A stretch of 64,000 nt of DNA from Microbacterium sp. MYb66 (lineage in GTDB: Bacteria; Actinomycetota; Actinomycetes; Actinomycetales; Microbacteriaceae): assembly GCF_002979435.1 (NCBI RefSeq), contig NZ_PCOV01000002.1, positions 186,001 to 250,000 of the forward strand, in the 5' to 3' direction. The notes beneath the pieces were generated by a model. The model worked only from the letters and a program-made list of their open reading frames with translations, searched no databases and was not told the origin of the DNA. A program made the translations under genes and the position numbers. Below are positions 1 to 9,067 of this stretch, one piece after another; position 1 is the first letter of the stretch; each line of letters begins with the position of its first letter.

Positions 1-473
1 CGCACGGTGACAGCGAGCTCGAGCGCCCGCACGCCGCCGATCCGGTAGGCCCCGGTGCGAGCCGAGAGCACATCCGGACGACCGACCAGCGTCTCGGTGA
101 GCACGGCATCGGCCACGTCCCGGTCGACGGCCGTCCGCCCGCCCGCGGTGTCGATCTCGAGAACGGTTCTCGACCCTCCCCGTTTCCGCGTGCACACGAA
201 CACCACCAGGAGCAGCGCTGTGATCACCGCCGCGGCCGCCGCGAGCAGCCACAGCCCGGAGACTGCACCGATGCCCGCGATCTCCCAGGTCCGGGTCCAC
301 CCGACGACCGCCTCCCACGCGTCCGTCGTCGTCGCCGCGAGCGGTCGCAGCCATGCGGGCGGCTCGTCGGCGGCGAGGACTCCCGCGGCGAGCGCCGCGA
401 CTCCCCCGACCAGCAGGACCGCTCCGGCGGCGAAGAGCAGCACACGGTTCATGACTCGATTGATCGCGTTCAT
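1..473 (-). CDS. AmaP-like membrane protein of the Asp23 cluster (3' end outside window)
   Basis: The reading frame starts at an ATG whose first four bases overlap the stop of the upstream gene (ATGA), and stays open to the window edge, giving about 157 codons. Two hydrophobic segments are visible, near residues 9-32 and 67-88, followed by a basic stretch and a soluble domain. Two N-terminal membrane helices followed by a soluble domain, at the end of an Asp23/DUF2273/DUF6286 cluster, fit the alkaline shock response membrane anchor protein AmaP, which tethers Asp23 to the membrane in firmicutes. The role in actinobacteria is inferred from that position. The identity rests on context and topology more than on a specific motif, and the gene is cut by the window boundary. 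Confidence 0.62.
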   Translation of the reverse strand, partial: MNAINRVMNRVLLFAAGAVLLVGGVAALAAGVLAADEPPAWLRPLAATTTDAWEAVVGWTRTWEIAGIGAVSGLWLLAAAAAVITALLLVVFVCTRKRGGSRTVLEIDTAGGRTAVDRDVADAVLTETLVGRPDVLSARTGAYRIGGVRALELAVTV

Positions 474-1036
474 GCGACCACTCCCCTCTCCTCGATGACG
501 ACCCGCGGCGTCGCGGCGAACCCGATTCCCGACAGCGTGTCGACCACCGCGGACTCGGCCGACGCCCGATCCACGGGGATGCCGCTGGTCGGAGTGATCC
601 TGACGGCGACAGTGCGGCGTTTGACGGTCACGGCCACCCGGCCACGGTCGACACCGGCGCGACGGGCGACGGACTCGGCGATCGAGTCGGTGATCACCCC
701 GTCGTCCACGAGGAGCGCGGTGCGATCGGTCGTGCGAGCACGGCGGGCGCGACGACCCGGCAGCACCGCGAGTCCGAGAAGCACGAGCGCGAGGACGGCG
801 AGTCCCGCACCCAGTCCGAGGGGCACTGCCCGCTGCTGCAGCGAGGCCGAGAGACCGTCGAGCCATCGGCCCGATCCGGCGCGGAAACCCTCATCGACGA
901 GCCACCACACCCCGCCCGCGAGAAGGGCGAGGAGAAGCGCGGCTCCGATCGACGCGACCACGACGGCCGGGATCGTGCGTGGCGCGTGGGTCTCCCGGCG
1001 GAGCACCCGCCGGTATGTCGCCTGCTCGTTCGTCAT
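470..1036 (-). CDS. DUF6286-type membrane protein of the Asp23 cluster
   Basis: A 188-residue protein with two hydrophobic helices near residues 24-46 and 74-92, a basic RR.RR stretch just after the second, and an alpha/beta C-terminal domain (about 100-185) containing an 'SIAESVARRAGV' helix. This layout matches the DUF6286 proteins found next to Asp23 in actinobacteria. Start and stop codons overlap both neighbours by 4 nt (ATGA), so translation is probably coupled. The biochemical function is unknown; a membrane-proximal role in envelope stress or homeostasis is inferred from the cluster. Confidence 0.75.
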   Translation of the reverse strand: MTNEQATYRRVLRRETHAPRTIPAVVVASIGAALLLALLAGGVWWLVDEGFRAGSGRWLDGLSASLQQRAVPLGLGAGLAVLALVLLGLAVLPGRRARRARTTDRTALLVDDGVITDSIAESVARRAGVDRGRVAVTVKRRTVAVRITPTSGIPVDRASAESAVVDTLSGIGFAATPRVVIEERGVVA

Positions 1037-1380
1037 CTCACTCTCTTCTTCCTGTTCCGGCGAACCCCCGAGTACCGGACGTCGACAGCGCCGACCTCGC
1101 GGCCGGCGAGATCGCGCATCCCCTCGACCAGCGCGCGTCGAAGGCCGTCTCCCCTGTCGACCAGATTCGCTTCCGACGGCGTGCCCATGGCCACGGGCAC
1201 GGTCACCGTGATCCGCAGCGCGCCGCGCTCGTCGGACAGCTGCACCCCGACGTCGCGGGCCGCGACTCGAGCGGCATCGCGCGCGAGGCCGACGGCGAGT
1301 CGCTGCAGCGCGCGGGCGGTGAAGGTCGTCGTCCCCACGACGACGTCCTCCCCCGCCTGCGGCGCGTCGTCGACCGTCAT
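1033..1380 (-). CDS. Small Asp23-like cytoplasmic protein
   Basis: A 115-residue soluble protein. The middle section ('LQRLAVGLARDAARV' followed by an amphipathic strand 'ALRITVTVPVAM') resembles the helix-strand pattern of Asp23 domains, and a later helix 'ALVEGMRDLAG' is followed by a basic tail. I chose the ATG at 1380 because it overlaps the stop of the DUF2273 gene (ATGA) and because the longer frame upstream is antisense-like over the asp23 gene. It may be a second, diverged Asp23 subunit; I do not recognise a named family with certainty. Confidence 0.65.
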   Translation of the reverse strand: MTVDDAPQAGEDVVVGTTTFTARALQRLAVGLARDAARVAARDVGVQLSDERGALRITVTVPVAMGTPSEANLVDRGDGLRRALVEGMRDLAGREVGAVDVRYSGVRRNRKKRVR

Positions 1381-1568
1381 GAGGAGGAGCGCCGACCCCG
1401 GGAGACCGCGGCGAGCGCTCGGACGTCGAGACGTCCGTCGAGGATGCGGCCGGCGACCGCGCCGATCAGCATCGCCAGTGCGACGAGCACGAATGCCCAG
1501 AAGCCCAGGACGACCCAGGTCAGCGCCAGCGCCGCCGCGACCGCCGCTCCGATCACCGACGTGTTCAC
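1377..1568 (-). CDS. DUF2273-type small membrane protein
   Basis: A 63-residue protein made almost entirely of two hydrophobic helices (about residues 5-22 and 24-42) and a short basic tail. DUF2273 proteins of this size are encoded between Asp23 and AmaP homologues in many Gram-positive genomes and are thought to help anchor the Asp23 layer at the membrane. It overlaps the genes on both sides by 4 nt, so it belongs to the same coupled operon. Confidence 0.75.
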   Translation of the reverse strand: MNTSVIGAAVAAALALTWVVLGFWAFVLVALAMLIGAVAGRILDGRLDVRALAAVSRGRRSSS

Positions 1569-2008
1569 TGGACTCGCGTCTCCTGCGTGCCGTCGCCCTC
1601 GTCATCGGAGGGGATGTGCACGTCGTTGACGGTGACGTTGACCTCTGCGACGTCCATGCCGACCAGCTCCACCATGGCGCGGTGGATGGCGGCACGCACC
1701 TCGTCGGCCACCTTCTGCAAGGAGACCGGGTACTCCGCGACGATCGTGACGTCGACGGCGACCTGGGTCTCGCCGACCTCGACGCTGATCCCCTGGGACA
1801 GGTCGGTGGTGCTGAGGGCTTCGCGGATCGCCCCCACCATGCGCGCGGCGCCCCCGCCGAGCGCATGGACGCCGCTGACTTCGCGGGCGGCGATGCCGGC
1901 GATCTTCGCCACCACTGCATCCTCGATCGTGGTCCGGCCCGCGGCGGTCCCCTGCAGCGGTGCGACGACCTGAGCCTTGGGCTGGGTGCCACCAGTCACG
2001 TTCGCCAT
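1565..2008 (-). CDS. Asp23/Gls24 family envelope stress response protein
   Basis: First gene of the five-gene cluster, 147 residues. After a short polar N-terminus the Asp23 domain runs from about residue 25 to 135, including 'KIAGIAAREVSGVHALGGG', the family's typical N-terminal helix, and strands such as 'VAVDVTIVAEYPVS'. Asp23 proteins are abundant cytoplasmic proteins that polymerise under the membrane; loss in Staphylococcus induces cell-wall stress genes. I chose the ATG at 2008 because AAGGAG lies 7 nt upstream; in-frame ATGs further upstream lack such a site. The operon has no intergenic gaps down to the window edge. Confidence 0.88.
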   Translation of the reverse strand: MANVTGGTQPKAQVVAPLQGTAAGRTTIEDAVVAKIAGIAAREVSGVHALGGGAARMVGAIREALSTTDLSQGISVEVGETQVAVDVTIVAEYPVSLQKVADEVRAAIHRAMVELVGMDVAEVNVTVNDVHIPSDDEGDGTQETRVQ

Positions 2009-2153
2009 TGTGAGCTCCTTCATCCGTGTGTCCGACTCCGATGCGGAGCGCGGGTCGCAGGTCAGCGACACCTCTAAGACGGATCGGGGCGGCAGATCGT
2101 CACAGATTCGTCGAAATTGACTTCTCCCCGCTCACAGTGCACTCCAAGGTAGA

Positions 2154-2171
2154 GAGTGCAATATTGCACTC
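2154..2171. promoter_or_regulatory. 18-bp perfect palindromic operator for the TetR-MFS operon
   Basis: GAGTGCAAT joined directly to ATTGCACTC, a perfect palindrome that ends one base before the TetR start codon at 2173. A shorter copy of the core, AGTGCACT, is centred 23 bp upstream (2136-2143). No Shine-Dalgarno precedes the ATG, so the -10 region probably lies inside the palindrome and the transcript is short-leadered or leaderless. The likely ligand is the adjacent TetR protein, giving autorepression of the operon. Confidence 0.75.
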
Positions 2172-2172
2172 C

Positions 2173-2784
2173 ATGAGCGACAGTGCAGATTCTCTGCGGG
2201 AGCAGCGCAAGCGGGAGACGTCCCGTGCCCTCACCGACACGGCTCGCCGACTGACGATCGAGCGGGGATTCGCCGGATTCACGATCGAAGAGCTGTGCGC
2301 CGAGGTCGGGGTGTCGCGGCGCACCTTCTTCAACTACTTCGAGAGCAAGGAGAACGCGGTCTTCGGATTCGCGACGATCGACTCCCGGCAGGAGGCGCTC
2401 GAGGAGGAGTTCGCCACCCAGCGCGGCGATCTCCTCGACGATTTCATCCGACTGACGGTCCGTCGGTTCGATCTCTTCAACCCGGTCGAGGATGCCCCTG
2501 CCATGTTCGCGGTGATCGAGCAGGAGCCGCGGCTTCTCAAGGCCGCCTTCGAGCAGCTCGCGAAGAACGAGCGGCGCGACATGGGCCTGATCCTGCGACG
2601 CACGCCGAACTCCGCCGACGCCGAGCTGCGCGCCGAGGTCGTCGTGCACACCGTCGGCGCTCTCGTCCGGATGAGCATGGACCAGCTCCTGCACCACCAG
2701 TCCACCGAGCCGTTCGGCGAACTCATCGCGCGTCGTCTCGACCTCGCCCGCTCGCTCTACGCACCGTCACAGAAAGACCACTGA
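2173..2784 (+). CDS. TetR/AcrR family regulator of the adjacent efflux pump
   Basis: A 203-residue one-component repressor. The TetR DNA-binding domain occupies about residues 10-60, with 'GFAGFTIEELCAEVGVSRRT' and 'FFNYFESKENAVF' forming the helix-turn-helix and following helix; the rest is the helical ligand domain. The ATG at 2173 is the start that fits the domain; the longer upstream frame is noncoding. The stop codon is followed immediately by the ATG of the transporter at 2785, so the two are co-transcribed. The palindrome at 2154-2171 sits at the start codon and is the likely operator. The inducing ligand is unknown. Confidence 0.9.
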   Translation: MSDSADSLREQRKRETSRALTDTARRLTIERGFAGFTIEELCAEVGVSRRTFFNYFESKENAVFGFATIDSRQEALEEEFATQRGDLLDDFIRLTVRRFDLFNPVEDAPAMFAVIEQEPRLLKAAFEQLAKNERRDMGLILRRTPNSADAELRAEVVVHTVGALVRMSMDQLLHHQSTEPFGELIARRLDLARSLYAPSQKDH

Positions 2785-4455
<1,671 letters not shown>

Positions 4456-4460
4456 CTCGA

Positions 4461-4494
4461 GCGGCCCTCGCCCCCTTCGGGGAGCGGGGGCCGC
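4461..4494 (+). terminator. Hairpin terminator of the TetR-MFS operon
   Basis: GCGGCCC (4461-4467) pairs with GGGCCGC (4488-4494); the stem continues inward with one or two mismatches to a TTCG loop. It lies 5 nt after the MFS stop. The following sequence is not a clean U-tract, though a TCTTTT run occurs about 20 nt on. Confidence 0.6.
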
Positions 4495-4564
4495 GGCCTG
4501 TCAAGGGGCTCCTCTTTTCGACACCGATCGGGCATTCTTCAATCTGGGAACAGCTAGGAGAATG

Positions 4565-4864
4565 ATGGAGCACGATCCTGACCGAAGGTTCATCCTGGTC
4601 GAAGTCAGCGCGACCGACTGGGTGATCCACGATCTGCAGTACCCGGAGAACGACCACCGCCGAGTCGTCTGCACGATCTTCGAGGATGCGCCGACCGAGG
4701 TCGAGGTCCTCTGGCGGCGGGACCTCCCTCTCGCCCTGCGCTACTCCTCGCCGGACGACGTCCTCGAGGCCGTACGGCGGTTCCAGGACTCCTCGCGCGC
4801 CACGCGCCCCATCCCCATCCCGCACCGTCCGCCCCCGCGGGATTCCCGGGGGCTCCCGCGGTAG
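4565..4864 (+). CDS. Small hypothetical protein
   Basis: A 99-residue protein I do not recognise. The first 75 residues look folded ('RFILVEVSATDWVIHDLQYP', then strands and a helix 'DDVLEAVRRFQDS'), while the C-terminus is a proline/arginine-rich tail. Two tandem ATGs occur (4562 and 4565). AGGAG at 4556-4560 is only 1 nt from the first and 4 nt from the second, so I prefer 4565. It stands alone between the MFS terminator and the CPBP gene. A domain of this type could be a small regulator or binding protein, but nothing decisive is visible. Confidence 0.6.
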   Translation: MEHDPDRRFILVEVSATDWVIHDLQYPENDHRRVVCTIFEDAPTEVEVLWRRDLPLALRYSSPDDVLEAVRRFQDSSRATRPIPIPHRPPPRDSRGLPR

Positions 4865-4965
4865 GGTCCCGAACACCCCGAGCATCGGCATCTGGACGGC
4901 ACACATCGGCGTGCGGCACACTGAAAAACAGTCGGTCGCCCCACCCGCCGACCGTCTGGAGCCTC

Positions 4966-5796
4966 ATGTCCACGCCCGCCGCCGCGATGACGTCCCCCTG
5001 GAAGAGCTTCTGGGAGAAGGGCGGCTGGTGGAGAGCGCTCCTGCTCACCGCCGTGTACTTCGTGCTCTTCCAGCTGCTGTCGCTGCTGCTCACCCCGCTG
5101 GCCGAGAACGTCGAGGAACCGAGCAGCGCGGCCGGGGTCGTGGTGTTCTACGTCCTGCCCGAGCTCATCGGATGTCTCATCCTGGCCCTCTTCACCGTGT
5201 CGGTCGGATGGTGGCGCGAGCTTTTCGCCCGGCAGCCGATCCGGGGCGGCGGTTGGATGTGGATCGCCATCGTCGTCGTGCTGCTGTTCAACGTCCTTCG
5301 GTTCGCGACACTCGACTACGACGCGGCCGGGTTCGAGGTCGTCGCGGCCTGGCTCCTCGCCGGACTCCTCATCGGCTTCTCGGAGGAGGTGCTCACCCGC
5401 GGGCTGGTCGTGAACCTGATGCGCAAGGCCGGTTACCGTGAGATCGTCGTCGCCGTGATCTCGGCTGCGCTCTTCTCGGCCCTGCACGCGGGCAACCTGC
5501 TCAGCGGCCAGCCCCTGCTGGCGACGGCGATCCAGCTCCTCTACACGTTCGCGTTCGGCATCCTGATGTATCTCGCGCTCCGTGTGACCGGGACGATCAT
5601 CGCGCCCATCCTGCTGCACGCCAGCACCGATCCGAGCATCTTCCTCCAGACCGCGTACCCCGCGGAGGGTGCCCTCACGGGCATCGCCGGGGCGGGGAAC
5701 ATCGTGGTGATCGTCACCGGCCTCGTGCTGCTCTTCTTCATCCGCGGCCGTGTCGGCGAGGCCAAGCCCTCCTTCTCCGACGGCCGCGCCGCCTGA
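4966..5796 (+). CDS. CPBP family intramembrane glutamic endopeptidase
   Basis: A 276-residue polytopic membrane protein of the CAAX-protease/bacteriocin-processing (Abi) family. The catalytic signature is complete: adjacent Glu140-Glu141 with Arg145 in 'GFSEEVLTRGLVVN', His174 in 'SALHAGN', and a further His in 'ILLHASTDPS'. At least seven hydrophobic helices surround these residues, as expected for an active site within the membrane. TGGAG lies 5 nt before the ATG. Members cleave prenylated proteins, peptides or regulatory substrates and often give bacteriocin self-immunity; no substrate gene is adjacent here. Confidence 0.88.
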   Translation: MSTPAAAMTSPWKSFWEKGGWWRALLLTAVYFVLFQLLSLLLTPLAENVEEPSSAAGVVVFYVLPELIGCLILALFTVSVGWWRELFARQPIRGGGWMWIAIVVVLLFNVLRFATLDYDAAGFEVVAAWLLAGLLIGFSEEVLTRGLVVNLMRKAGYREIVVAVISAALFSALHAGNLLSGQPLLATAIQLLYTFAFGILMYLALRVTGTIIAPILLHASTDPSIFLQTAYPAEGALTGIAGAGNIVVIVTGLVLLFFIRGRVGEAKPSFSDGRAA

Positions 5797-5844
5797 CGAC
5801 GCTCTCGTCTCACGACACCGGTCAGACGCCGGACGCGGATCCGC

Positions 5845-6852
5845 TCAGGCAGTGATGGCGAGGAGGTCCGGCTCGATCTCGTGCGCGAGCAGCTCGCCTC
5901 GCACGATCCGTCGCAGTTCGTCGAGCATCGCCGCCGACAATCGCCTCAGCTCAGCGCCGAGCGAACCCGCGATGTGCGGTGTGAGGAGCGCGTTCTCGGA
6001 GGTGTAGAGCGGGTGATCCGCCTCGAGGATCCACGGCACCGTGACGTCGAGGATCGCGAACAGCTCGCCCGCGACGACCCTGCGAGTCAGCGCATCCTGG
6101 TCGATGATCTCACCGCGCGCCGTGTTCACCAGTGTCGTCCCGGTCGGCATCAGGCCGATGCCCCGCGCGTCGATGAGGTTCTGCGTCGAGGGCAGCGACG
6201 GCGCGTGCACCGACACCACGTCGCTCGTGCGCAGCAGCTCGTCGAGCGCGACCGCGGTGACGCCGAGCTCGGCGGCTTCGGCATCCGTCAGGTACGGGTC
6301 GTGGACGACGACCTCGAACGCGTAGGAGCCCAGCATGTCGATGACGATCCGGCCGATCTTCGACGCGCCGACGATCCCGATGCGCTGTCCGTAGTTGCCC
6401 ATGCCGGGAAACGATGCCTCGACGTCGAAGTCGTCCTGGAGCCCGCTGTACCGACGGGCGATCGGCAGCACCCGCTTACCGGCGAGCACGATCATCGCGA
6501 CCGCGTACTCGGCGACGGGCACCGCGTTCGCCGCGGCCGCCGAGCTCACCCGCACGCCCCGCTCGAGCACTTCGGGGCTCAGATGCGGTTTGACCGTTCC
6601 TGCCGCGTGCAGCACGGCCTCGAGGCGCGGTGCCGCATCGAGCAGTGCGGCGTCGAGACGTGGCGCACCCCACCCGGTGACCAGCACCTCGACGTCGGCG
6701 AGGATCGCCCGGGCCTGCGCCGAGTCGAACTCGGTGAGGGATCCGGCCACGTCCGCCACGGCTTCGTACTCGCGCATGAGGGCTTCGGGGAACACCCGCT
6801 CCCTGACCGAGTCCGTCATGGCGAACGCGATCACCGGTCGGCGCGCGCTCAC
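5845..6852 (-). CDS. D-2-hydroxyacid dehydrogenase family protein
   Basis: A 335-residue NAD(P)-dependent dehydrogenase. I start it at the GTG at 6852 because it has AGGGAG 7 nt upstream and retains the first beta strand 'RPVIAFAMTD', typical of the family; the frame further upstream looks untranslated. The nucleotide-binding motif is 'GIVGASKIGR', the substrate-site arginine lies in 'NTARGEIID', and the catalytic histidine in 'LTPHIAGS'. It follows a sugar-type regulator and a rhamnose mutarotase, so it may oxidise or reduce a sugar-derived acid. The substrate is not determined by the sequence. Confidence 0.85.
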   Translation of the reverse strand: MSARRPVIAFAMTDSVRERVFPEALMREYEAVADVAGSLTEFDSAQARAILADVEVLVTGWGAPRLDAALLDAAPRLEAVLHAAGTVKPHLSPEVLERGVRVSSAAAANAVPVAEYAVAMIVLAGKRVLPIARRYSGLQDDFDVEASFPGMGNYGQRIGIVGASKIGRIVIDMLGSYAFEVVVHDPYLTDAEAAELGVTAVALDELLRTSDVVSVHAPSLPSTQNLIDARGIGLMPTGTTLVNTARGEIIDQDALTRRVVAGELFAILDVTVPWILEADHPLYTSENALLTPHIAGSLGAELRRLSAAMLDELRRIVRGELLAHEIEPDLLAITA

Positions 6853-7014
6853 GTGCCGCTCCCTGCGGACAGGTCCGCTCGCCAGAACCGCTGCAGCTTC
6901 ACGAACGCGGACATCCCGGGCCCTCCTCTGAATCGTCGACCGTGCAGGTTCGATCCTTCGGCACGCGGCACGGTCGGCCAACACCAGGTCCGGCGTTCTC
7001 ACAAGACCTAACAA

Positions 7015-8109
7015 TCAGGCGGGACGGACCGTGGAGTCACGGACGATCAGCGACGGGAGCAGCGCCATGCGCACCGGTGCGTGCGACGCGTCGGCCGGCT
7101 GCTTCAGACGGTCGACGCACAGCCGCAGCGCCGCGTGGCCGAGCTCGCGCTTCGGTGGCGCCACCGCCGTCAGTGGCACCGTCGCGAAGGCCGCGATCTC
7201 GTCGTCGTACGCGACGATCGCGAAGTCCTCCGGCACGCGCATGCCCCGCTCCAGCACGAGGTCGAGGAACGCCATGGCATCGGCGTCGCCGAGCAGGATG
7301 ACCGCGGTCACGCTCTTCGCCACGCACTCGTCGAGGAGGTCGGCGAGATCGGCGAGGTTCGCGTCATCACCGGTGTCCGGCGGCGAGAGGTCACGGCGGA
7401 GCAGGACGAGCGACTCCGGGTCGGTCGCCGCCATCGCGCGTCGGAACCCGGCGTCCAGACCCGCGACCGTCGCGGCGGGCCGCGCAGCCAGGGTGATCAC
7501 GCGATGCCCCTGCTGCGCGAGATGGCGCACTGCGACCTCCGCGCCGTGCGCATGGTCTGTGCGCACCCACTCCAGCCGTCCGTCGATCTGCGCCTCGACC
7601 GCGCGCTCCACCATCACGACAGGAATCCCCGCCTCCTCCAGCATCCGCTGCAGCGGCGAGTCCTCGACGATAGTGTCGTGCGGCGTGATCATGAGCGCAT
7701 CGACGCCGCTCGCGATGAGTCGTTCGGCCTGGCGGAACTCCTCCTGCGGCGAGTAATTCGTGGCGCCGACCACGAGGCGGCAGTTGGACTCGCGTGCCGC
7801 CCGACTCGCGCCGCGGATCACCTCCGGGAAGTAGTACTGGGTCGTCGGGACGATCATCCCGATGGTCGCGACGGGGCGCGTACGGGCACCCTCGGCATCA
7901 CGCGCTCCGCGTGACTGCACCTGTGCGACGGCCGGCGACACCGCCCCGCCGTGCACACGCACCAGGAGCTCGCGCTCTTCCAGGGCGACGAGGTCTCGCC
8001 AGAGCGTCATCGGGGTGACGCCCAGGCGGGCGGCGAAGACCGCGCTCGACAACGCCCCGCGCAGCTCGAGCTCACGCAGGATCGCATCGTGACGGGCAGC
8101 CGCAGTCAT
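7015..8109 (-). CDS. Hybrid regulator: DeoR-type HTH with LacI-type sugar-binding domain
   Basis: A 364-residue regulator with an unusual domain pair. Residues 1-55 form a DeoR-like winged helix ('RHDAILRELELRGALSS...VTPMTLWRDLVALEE'), followed by 'VRVHGGAV', the DeoR wing ending. From about residue 80 it is a periplasmic-binding-protein fold as in LacI/GalR ('TIGMIVPTTQYYFPEVIRGA', 'GVDALMITPHD', 'IPVVMVERAV'). Such a protein would bind DNA through DeoR contacts and sense a free sugar rather than a sugar phosphate. Two GTCGAC hexamers (8110-8115 and 8125-8130) lie at and just upstream of the start and are candidate operator arms. It is followed by the dehydrogenase and preceded by rhaM. Confidence 0.85.
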   Translation of the reverse strand: MTAAARHDAILRELELRGALSSAVFAARLGVTPMTLWRDLVALEERELLVRVHGGAVSPAVAQVQSRGARDAEGARTRPVATIGMIVPTTQYYFPEVIRGASRAARESNCRLVVGATNYSPQEEFRQAERLIASGVDALMITPHDTIVEDSPLQRMLEEAGIPVVMVERAVEAQIDGRLEWVRTDHAHGAEVAVRHLAQQGHRVITLAARPAATVAGLDAGFRRAMAATDPESLVLLRRDLSPPDTGDDANLADLADLLDECVAKSVTAVILLGDADAMAFLDLVLERGMRVPEDFAIVAYDDEIAAFATVPLTAVAPPKRELGHAALRLCVDRLKQPADASHAPVRMALLPSLIVRDSTVRPA

Positions 8110-8163
8110 GTCGACTTCACGATAGTCGACGCCCCTCTTCCCGCTCGTCGATGACGGCGGTCG

Positions 8164-8499
8164 TCAGGCCTCGGCACTCCGCTGCGCAGAGAGCGCCCAC
8201 ACCTGCTCGATCGGGGTGGAGCCGTCTTCGCCGTCCGGTCCGTAGAACCCCTCGACGAAGCGTCCGATGTCGGCCTGCCACTCGTCGTTCACCGATGATG
8301 CGTTCACCACCCGCATCGCAGCCTCGAAATCGTCGCATTCGACGAGGTGGAACAGGTTCCGCCCCGAGCGCCAGATCGTCCAGTCCTCGATGCCGGCGAC
8401 CCCGAAGAGATCGCGCAGACCTTCCGGGATACGGGCGTGGTGCGACCGGTAGTCGTCGATCGCCCCTTCCACGATGACCGAGTGCAGTGCGATGCGCAT
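8164..8499 (-). CDS. rhaM: L-rhamnose mutarotase family protein
   Basis: A 111-residue protein of the RhaM/RhaU family, which interconverts alpha and beta anomers of L-rhamnose and speeds its entry into catabolism. Recognisable features are the central 'EDWTIWRSGRNLFHLVECDD' segment with the substrate-site histidine, a conserved Tyr region 'DDYRSHHARIPEGL', and a Trp near the C-terminus. AAGGAG precedes the ATG at 8499. Its neighbours are a sugar-sensing regulator and a hydroxyacid dehydrogenase, but the rest of a rhamnose pathway (isomerase, kinase, aldolase) is not in this window. The true sugar could be another 6-deoxy hexose. Confidence 0.82.
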   Translation of the reverse strand: MRIALHSVIVEGAIDDYRSHHARIPEGLRDLFGVAGIEDWTIWRSGRNLFHLVECDDFEAAMRVVNASSVNDEWQADIGRFVEGFYGPDGEDGSTPIEQVWALSAQRSAEA

Positions 8500-8790
8500 G
8501 CCGCTCCTTCTCCTCCATGAACCGATTCCCCTGCCACGATATGCCCTCACCTGAGCAGGGGGCGACGGTATCCCTCGCCGACCACCGACACATGACGACG
8601 CTGCGGCTTCGCCGCCTGGCGCTCACCCTCGGCGCTTCGCATCGCCGTCATGAACGATCGCCGGTGTGAGACGCGCGATCAGCTCTTCGCCGAACGCCCC
8701 AGAGCTGAGGGCAGCGGGGCTGGCTCCGACGTCACGACCGCGTGAATCGCGATCGAGTCTCGCTGCGCCGCACCGGCAGGAAACAGAAAA
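8500..8790. other. Gene-free stretch between rhaM and the tRNA terminator
   Basis: Roughly 290 bases with no convincing coding frame; the open frames here run over the tRNA or are shadows. It must contain the rhaM promoter on the minus strand, but I see no clean -35/-10 pair. A short GCGGC-TTC-GCCGC hairpin near 8604-8616 is the only clear structure. Confidence 0.5.
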
Positions 8791-8791
8791 A

Positions 8792-8807
8792 CCCCGGCGG
8801 ACCGGGG
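8792..8807 (-). terminator. Rho-independent terminator after tRNA-Thr/tRNA-Met
   Basis: A six-base-pair C4G2/C2G4 stem with a four-base loop, followed on the minus strand by TTTTT (8787-8791). It lies 10 nt after the tRNA-Met 3' end, so it ends the two-tRNA transcript. Confidence 0.85.
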
Positions 8808-8817
8808 TTTCATTCTG

Positions 8818-8891
8818 TAGCAGGAGCGGGGCTTGAACCCGCGACCTCACGATTATGAGTCGTGCGCTCTAACCAGCTGAGCTACCCTGCC
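8818..8891 (-). tRNA. tRNA-Met (CAT)
   Basis: A 74-nt cloverleaf on the minus strand with acceptor GGCAGGG paired to TCCTGCT (two G-U pairs), D-arm GCTCAGCTGGTTAGAGC, anticodon stem around CTCATAA giving anticodon CAT, and a TTCAAGC T-loop. The D-arm and acceptor resemble elongator tRNA-Met. A CAT anticodon can also be lysidine-modified tRNA-Ile2; the overall sequence favours Met. CCA is not encoded. Confidence 0.9.
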
Positions 8892-8926
8892 GCGAGGCAT
8901 CCGTCCGCGTTGAGAAGAATGCTGCG

Positions 8927-8998
8927 AGCCCCGAGTCAGGATTGAACTGACGACCCCTTCCTTACCATGGAAGTGCTCTGCCACTGAGCTATCGGGGC
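8927..8998 (-). tRNA. tRNA-Thr (GGT)
   Basis: A 72-nt cloverleaf with acceptor GCCCCGA paired to TCGGGGC, anticodon loop ATGGTAA giving GGT (threonine, ACC/ACU codons), and T-loop TTCAATC. It is transcribed first, 35 nt ahead of tRNA-Met. A TATTCT -10 box at 9027-9032 on the minus strand lies about 30 nt upstream and is the likely promoter of the pair. Confidence 0.93.
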
Positions 8999-9067
8999 GT
9001 GCTGCCCCTCGCGGGGCAACCGTACGAGAATACCATTACTGTGGCGTCCTCATGAAATCCGGGCCGG

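Noticed and set aside
8623..8850. 75-codon frame overlapping tRNA-Met
   Set aside because: Runs through a tRNA and its terminator; no ribosome site.
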